Origin: Herbiconiux ginsengi
GTDB taxonomy: Bacteria; Actinomycetota; Actinomycetes; Actinomycetales; Microbacteriaceae
Direction: 5' to 3'
Length of the DNA stretch: 64,000 nucleotides
Assembly: GCF_900107435.1 (NCBI RefSeq)
Contig: NZ_FNPZ01000001.1
Span: 1,460,960-1,524,959, forward strand
Shown: one piece after another, positions 60,585 through 64,000 of the stretch
How the letters are laid out: every line of letters starts with the position of its first letter
Position numbering within the stretch: position 1 is the first letter of the stretch
The notes under the pieces: generated by a model
Seen by the model: only the letters and a program-made list of their open reading frames with translations
What the model was told of the DNA's origin: nothing
Databases searched by the model: none
Program-made: the position numbers and the translations under genes

Positions 60585-62318
60585 CTATTCGACGAGCTTG
60601 CCTGTCGTGGAGACCTCGCGCATGAGGGCGGCGATCTCGTCGGGGACGGGCGGGATCGACTCGCGCACCACACCGGTCGCGGGGCTCCAGACCAAGTTGA
60701 CCTGCAGCTCGGGATCGATCTCGGGGTAGTCGCTGCGGTTGTGGCAGCCGCGCGTCTCGCGGCGCTCGAGGGCGGCGAGCAATGTCGCCCGGGCTGCGAG
60801 CGCCGCCGACTTGAGGTCGAAGGCGTGGGCGAGATCCTGATAGCCCGCGATGTCGGGGTGGATGCCCACGGCGGCGATGCGCGCCTCGATCTCGTCGAGC
60901 TCGGCGAGGCCCGCCTTGAGGCCGTGCTCGTCGCGCACCACGCCGGCGTGCTCGGTCATCGTGTTGCGGATGGCGCGCTGGAGGGCCCGCACGTTCTCCG
61001 GTCCGTCGGAGGCGAGCAGTGCGGCGATCTCGTCGCGCGCCACCTGCAGCGCGGCGGCCGACCGCTTCTGTGCCGGCAGTGCCGCGGAGTAGGCGGCGGC
61101 GGCCTGGCCCACGATGCGCCCGAACACGAGCAGCTCGATCAGCGAGTTGCCGCCCAGCCGGTTCGCGCCGTGCAGGCCGCTCGAGGCCTCGCCGATGGCA
61201 TAGAGCCCCGGAACGTCGGTGCCGTGATCCTCCGGCCGCACCCACACTCCGCCCATCGAGTAGTGCGCGGTGGGCGCGATCTCGATCGGCTCCTTCGTGA
61301 TGTCGAGCATCTGCAGCTCGAGCATCGTCTGGTAGACGCGCGGGAGCCTGGTCATGATCGTCTCGCGGGGCAGGTGCGAGACATCCAGCCAGACGCCGCC
61401 GTTGGGGGTGCCGCGACCCTCCTTGATCTCGGTGTAGCAGGCGAGCGCCACGCGGTCGCGCGTGGAGAGCTCCATCCGCTCGGGATCGTAGCGGGCCATG
61501 AAGCGCTCGCCGAGGGCGTTGGTGAGGATGCCGCCCTCGCCGCGCGCGGCCTCGGAGATGAGGGTGCCGGCCGCGTTCTCGGGCTCGATGATGCCCGAGG
61601 GGTGGAACTGCACGAGCTCCGGGTCGCGCAGCCGGCCCCCGGCTTCGACGGCCAGACGGAACGAGTCGCCGGTGTTCTCGTCGCGGCGCGACGACGTGCG
61701 GCGCCAGATGCGGTTGTGACCGCCGGCGGCGAGGATCACGGCGTCGGCGTGGATGAGGTAGCGGGTGCCGTCATCGAGGTCGAAGCCGTAGGCGCCGAAG
61801 ACCGCCCCGTCGTCGTTCACCAGGATGCGGGTGATGTACACGGTGTCGAGGATCGGGACGTCGAGCTGGGCAGCCCGGTTGATCAGCGTGCGCTGGATCT
61901 CGAGGCCCGTGTAGTCGCCCGCGAACGCGGTGCGGCGGAAGGTGTGGGCTCCGAAGAAGCGCTGCGAGATGCGCCCGTCGTCTTCGCGGGCGAAGGGCAT
62001 CCCGTAGCGCTCGAGATCCTCGATGCCGCGCGCGGCACCTTCCGTGACGATTTCGACGGTGTGCGGGTTGGCGAGCAGATACGACTCCTTGAGCGTGTCG
62101 GCGGCGTGCTGCTGCCAGCTGTCCTCGACGTCCATCGTGCCGAGGGCCGCGTTGATGCCGCCGGCCGCGAGCGAGGTGTGCGCATCCGACTTCGGGCGCT
62201 TGCCGACGGCGAGCACGTCGACGCCCTGCTCGGCGAGTTCGATCGAGGCGCGGAGGCCCGAGCCACCGGTGCCGATCACGAGCACGGTGGTGGAGAGCTG
62301 TCGTTCTGAATGACTCAT
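60585..62318 (-). CDS. Fumarate reductase/succinate dehydrogenase-type flavoprotein
   Basis: A 577-residue flavoprotein. FAD motif GTGGSGLRASIELAEQG (about 17-33), covalent-flavin-type His region HTFRRTAFAGDYTG, and the active-site sequences QFHPSGIIEP and APTAHYSMGGVWV. It is of SdhA/FrdA length and also resembles L-aspartate oxidase. No Fe-S or membrane-anchor subunit gene is adjacent, so it may work alone or with subunits encoded elsewhere. TACCGT (complement of 62326-62331) is seven bases before ATG 62318. Divergent from a LysR gene that probably controls it. Confidence 0.85.
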   Translation of the reverse strand: MSHSERQLSTTVLVIGTGGSGLRASIELAEQGVDVLAVGKRPKSDAHTSLAAGGINAALGTMDVEDSWQQHAADTLKESYLLANPHTVEIVTEGAARGIEDLERYGMPFAREDDGRISQRFFGAHTFRRTAFAGDYTGLEIQRTLINRAAQLDVPILDTVYITRILVNDDGAVFGAYGFDLDDGTRYLIHADAVILAAGGHNRIWRRTSSRRDENTGDSFRLAVEAGGRLRDPELVQFHPSGIIEPENAAGTLISEAARGEGGILTNALGERFMARYDPERMELSTRDRVALACYTEIKEGRGTPNGGVWLDVSHLPRETIMTRLPRVYQTMLELQMLDITKEPIEIAPTAHYSMGGVWVRPEDHGTDVPGLYAIGEASSGLHGANRLGGNSLIELLVFGRIVGQAAAAYSAALPAQKRSAAALQVARDEIAALLASDGPENVRALQRAIRNTMTEHAGVVRDEHGLKAGLAELDEIEARIAAVGIHPDIAGYQDLAHAFDLKSAALAARATLLAALERRETRGCHNRSDYPEIDPELQVNLVWSPATGVVRESIPPVPDEIAALMREVSTTGKLVE

Positions 62319-62361
62319 GCGTTCCACGGTAGGCAGCCACCTGGAATTACTCCAATGCATA

Positions 62362-62385
62362 TATCTGCTCATATCGATGCAGATA
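62362..62385. promoter_or_regulatory. LysR-type operator
   Basis: TATCTGC (62362-62368) and GCAGATA (62379-62385) are perfect inverted repeats with a 10-bp spacer, a T-N11-A-like LysR box. It lies between the flavoprotein and LysR genes and overlaps the LysR -10-like box (TAAGCT, 62384-62389), fitting autorepression. Confidence 0.75.
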
Positions 62386-62395
62386 AGCTATCGAT

Positions 62396-63337
62396 GTGAA
62401 CCTGGAACAGCTGCGGAGTTTCGTCGAGGTGGCCCGCGTGGGCAACTTCACCCAGGCCGCCGAACAGCTGCATCTCGCCCAACCGTCGCTGAGCCGCCAG
62501 ATCTCGTCGCTCGAACAGGATCTCGGGGCCGAACTCTTCCACCGCGCCCGCGCCGGGAGCACGCTCACCACGGCGGGCGAGTCGCTGCTGCCCCTGGCGC
62601 GACGGATGCTCGCCGACGCCGACTCGGTGCGCCGCGAGTTGAACGAACTGGCCGGCCTTCAGCGCGGGCGTGTGCGCCTGGGCGCCACCCCTACGCTCTG
62701 CATCAGCCTGGTGGCCGAGGTGCTGAGCACGTTCCGCGCCGCGCATCCGGCCATCGAGCTGCACCTCTCGGAGCAGGGATCGCGGCGGCTGCTCGATGAA
62801 CTGGCCGCCGGAGAACTCGACCTCGCCCTCATCACGACGTCGGACTCCTCGTCGGCCGAGCGGTTCACCGTGACGCCGCTCCTCGTCGAGGAACTCGTCG
62901 TGATCTCATCGGCCGGCGCGCAGCCCGTCACGAGCCGGGCGGCCATCGGTCTCGCGGATGTCGCGACCCTGCCGCAGATCGTCTTCAGTTCGACCTACGA
63001 CCTCCGCAGCACCACGGATGCCGCGTTCCAGGCGGCCGGTCTCACGCCCGAGGTGATCCTCGAGGGCGCGGAGATGGATGCCGTGCTGCGCTTCGTGGAA
63101 CGCGGGCTCGGCGTCGCGATCGTGCCCGCCATGGTGCTCATCGACCGCCCCGGCCTCCGCTCGGTGCGCCTGGACAGTCCCACCCTCACCCGCACGATCA
63201 GCCTGGCGCGCCCCTCTGACGTGGCGCCCACCGCGGCGGTGCAGGTCATGCAGCGCACCATCGCCACCACCGCCACCGCATTCGCGGCCCGCGCCGGCGC
63301 TACGATGCGCCTCGCCGCCGCGCGGCCTCCCTCCTGA
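62396..63337 (+). CDS. LysR family transcriptional regulator
   Basis: A 313-residue regulator: HTH (MNLEQLRSFVEVARVGNFTQ, then AAEQLHLAQPSLSRQISSLE), followed by a LysR substrate-binding domain from about residue 90. TAAGCT lies six bases before GTG 62396 and no ribosome site is visible, so it is likely leaderless. It should regulate the divergent flavoprotein and itself. Confidence 0.9.
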   Translation: MNLEQLRSFVEVARVGNFTQAAEQLHLAQPSLSRQISSLEQDLGAELFHRARAGSTLTTAGESLLPLARRMLADADSVRRELNELAGLQRGRVRLGATPTLCISLVAEVLSTFRAAHPAIELHLSEQGSRRLLDELAAGELDLALITTSDSSSAERFTVTPLLVEELVVISSAGAQPVTSRAAIGLADVATLPQIVFSSTYDLRSTTDAAFQAAGLTPEVILEGAEMDAVLRFVERGLGVAIVPAMVLIDRPGLRSVRLDSPTLTRTISLARPSDVAPTAAVQVMQRTIATTATAFAARAGATMRLAAARPPS

Positions 63338-63550
63338 CTCGCGCGAGGTCGCGCAAAGTGTTGCTTGCGGCTCCGCGAGAGGGCACTTCGTGCTACCTGG
63401 CGTGCACCCGCACGGGTTGGAGGGAGTGGAGGGTGCGCGGATGGCGTCCGGGCTGTGCGGTCTGGGGGTGGAACAAGAGGGGTGGAGCGGGGCCCGGCGC
63501 GCGGGCGGGGCTCGGCGCGCGAGAGGCGCGGCCCGTGCGGCGTGCCCGCC

Positions 63551-63961
63551 TCAGGCGCGGAGGGTGTGGCTGCGGCCGCGGAACTCGGCCACGACCTCGC
63601 CCGCCTCATCTGTGACCCGCACGTCGTAGAGGCCCGTGCGCCCGCTCCGGATGCGCCGCTCGGCCGTCGCGGTCAGCGTCTGCCCCAGTCGCACCGGCCG
63701 CAGGAAGCTGATCTCGGCGCCGGAGGCCAGCGTGGTCTCCGCCCCTTCGTTGCAGGCCACGGCGAAGGCCGTGTCGGCCACGCAGAAGATGATGCCTCCG
63801 TGCACCACATCGAAGCCGTTCAGCATGTCTTCGCGGATGCGCATGCTCACCACGCCGTGGCCCGGCCGGGACTCGTGCACGGTCATCCCGAGCGCGGCGG
63901 AGGCCCGGTCGCGCTCGATCATCGCCTCGGCGGCGGGGTTGGGCGCATCCGTCGTGTCCAT
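63551..63961 (-). CDS. PaaI-type hotdog thioesterase
   Basis: A 136-residue hotdog-fold acyl-CoA thioesterase. NGFDVVHGGIIFCVADTAFA contains the helix and the His-Gly-Gly of the PaaI family, and EISFLRPVRLGQTL the strand that follows. It resembles phenylacetic acid degradation thioesterase. ATG 63961 chosen because TACGTT (complement of 63968-63973) is six bases upstream. Beyond it the window has only promoter sequence. The 213 bp before it (63338-63550) show no gene. Confidence 0.85.
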   Translation of the reverse strand: MDTTDAPNPAAEAMIERDRASAALGMTVHESRPGHGVVSMRIREDMLNGFDVVHGGIIFCVADTAFAVACNEGAETTLASGAEISFLRPVRLGQTLTATAERRIRSGRTGLYDVRVTDEAGEVVAEFRGRSHTLRA

Positions 63962-64000
63962 GAACTGAACGTACGGTAAGTAATCCGGCACGGCAAGCCG

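Noticed and set aside
63338-63550. Open frames in the gap between LysR and the thioesterase
   Set aside because: Translations are low-complexity Gly/Arg-rich; no ribosome site or motif supports a gene.

Overview
This window is a high-GC actinobacterial chromosome segment, most likely from Microbacteriaceae (Herbiconiux/Leifsonia/Agromyces-like). That is a family-level guess from codon use, cell-wall-binding repeat type 2 modules, ECF biotin transport with a BioQ-type regulator, a MarP-like protease and many apparently leaderless genes. No rRNA, tRNA, CRISPR array, insertion sequence or prophage gene was seen, and it reads as ordinary chromosome. The left edge cuts an ABC-2 permease; the right end stops just upstream of a hotdog thioesterase.

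Layout. 1-5.5 kb: permease fragment, dodecin, then a processive GT2 polysaccharide synthase overlapping a membrane-anchored GH18-like protein with two chitin-binding modules. The synthase has a striking leader of four tandem hairpins. 5.5-10.9 kb: RraA-like protein, then a minus-strand operon bioY-bioM-bioN-CHY zinc finger, divergent from a BioQ-type TetR with two TGAAC-N3-GTTCA boxes; then an MFS exporter. 10.9-19 kb: carboxylate-amine ligase fused to a circularly permuted ATP-grasp, an alpha/beta hydrolase, and gabT-glutamate dehydrogenase divergent from a PucR regulator. 19-24.4 kb: two divergent zinc-ribbon nuclease-like genes, a FAD/Fe-S dehydrogenase and a Tat-exported protein. 24.5-29.8 kb: GntR/FCD regulator, an NMT1-type ABC transporter, argG and a tiny membrane protein. 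29.9-38.8 kb: a second FAD/Fe-S dehydrogenase whose promoter abuts a 7-bp tandem repeat, a PrmC-like methyltransferase, glutathione peroxidase/TetR, a DUF4232 protein, an apparently frameshifted small gene, MarP-like protease and small proteins. 38.8-46.6 kb: a ROK-regulated catabolic locus (serine hydrolase, ribose-type ABC transporter, unrecognised secreted protein, 3-hydroxybutyrate-type dehydrogenase). 46.7-49.7 kb: APC permease, macro-domain protein, purQ and purS. 50-55.4 kb: a 1795-residue surface protein joining a DNase, a 5'-nucleotidase and three cell-wall-binding repeats. 55.5-64 kb: VOC protein, AI-2E family exporter, hydrolase-TetR pair, type II NADH dehydrogenase, orphan fumarate-reductase-like flavoprotein with divergent LysR, and a PaaI-type thioesterase.

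Four patterns run beyond single genes. (i) Fifteen genes have TANNNT placed 6-7 nt before the start codon, the signature of leaderless transcripts, and this decided several starts. (ii) Three intergenic hairpins with unrelated stems share the loop CCGAGGCCGNATNCGG. (iii) The GT2 leader contains two pairs of hairpins with repeated apical sequences on different basal stems. (iv) A 13-copy heptanucleotide array sits where the -35 region of the second FAD/Fe-S gene should be.
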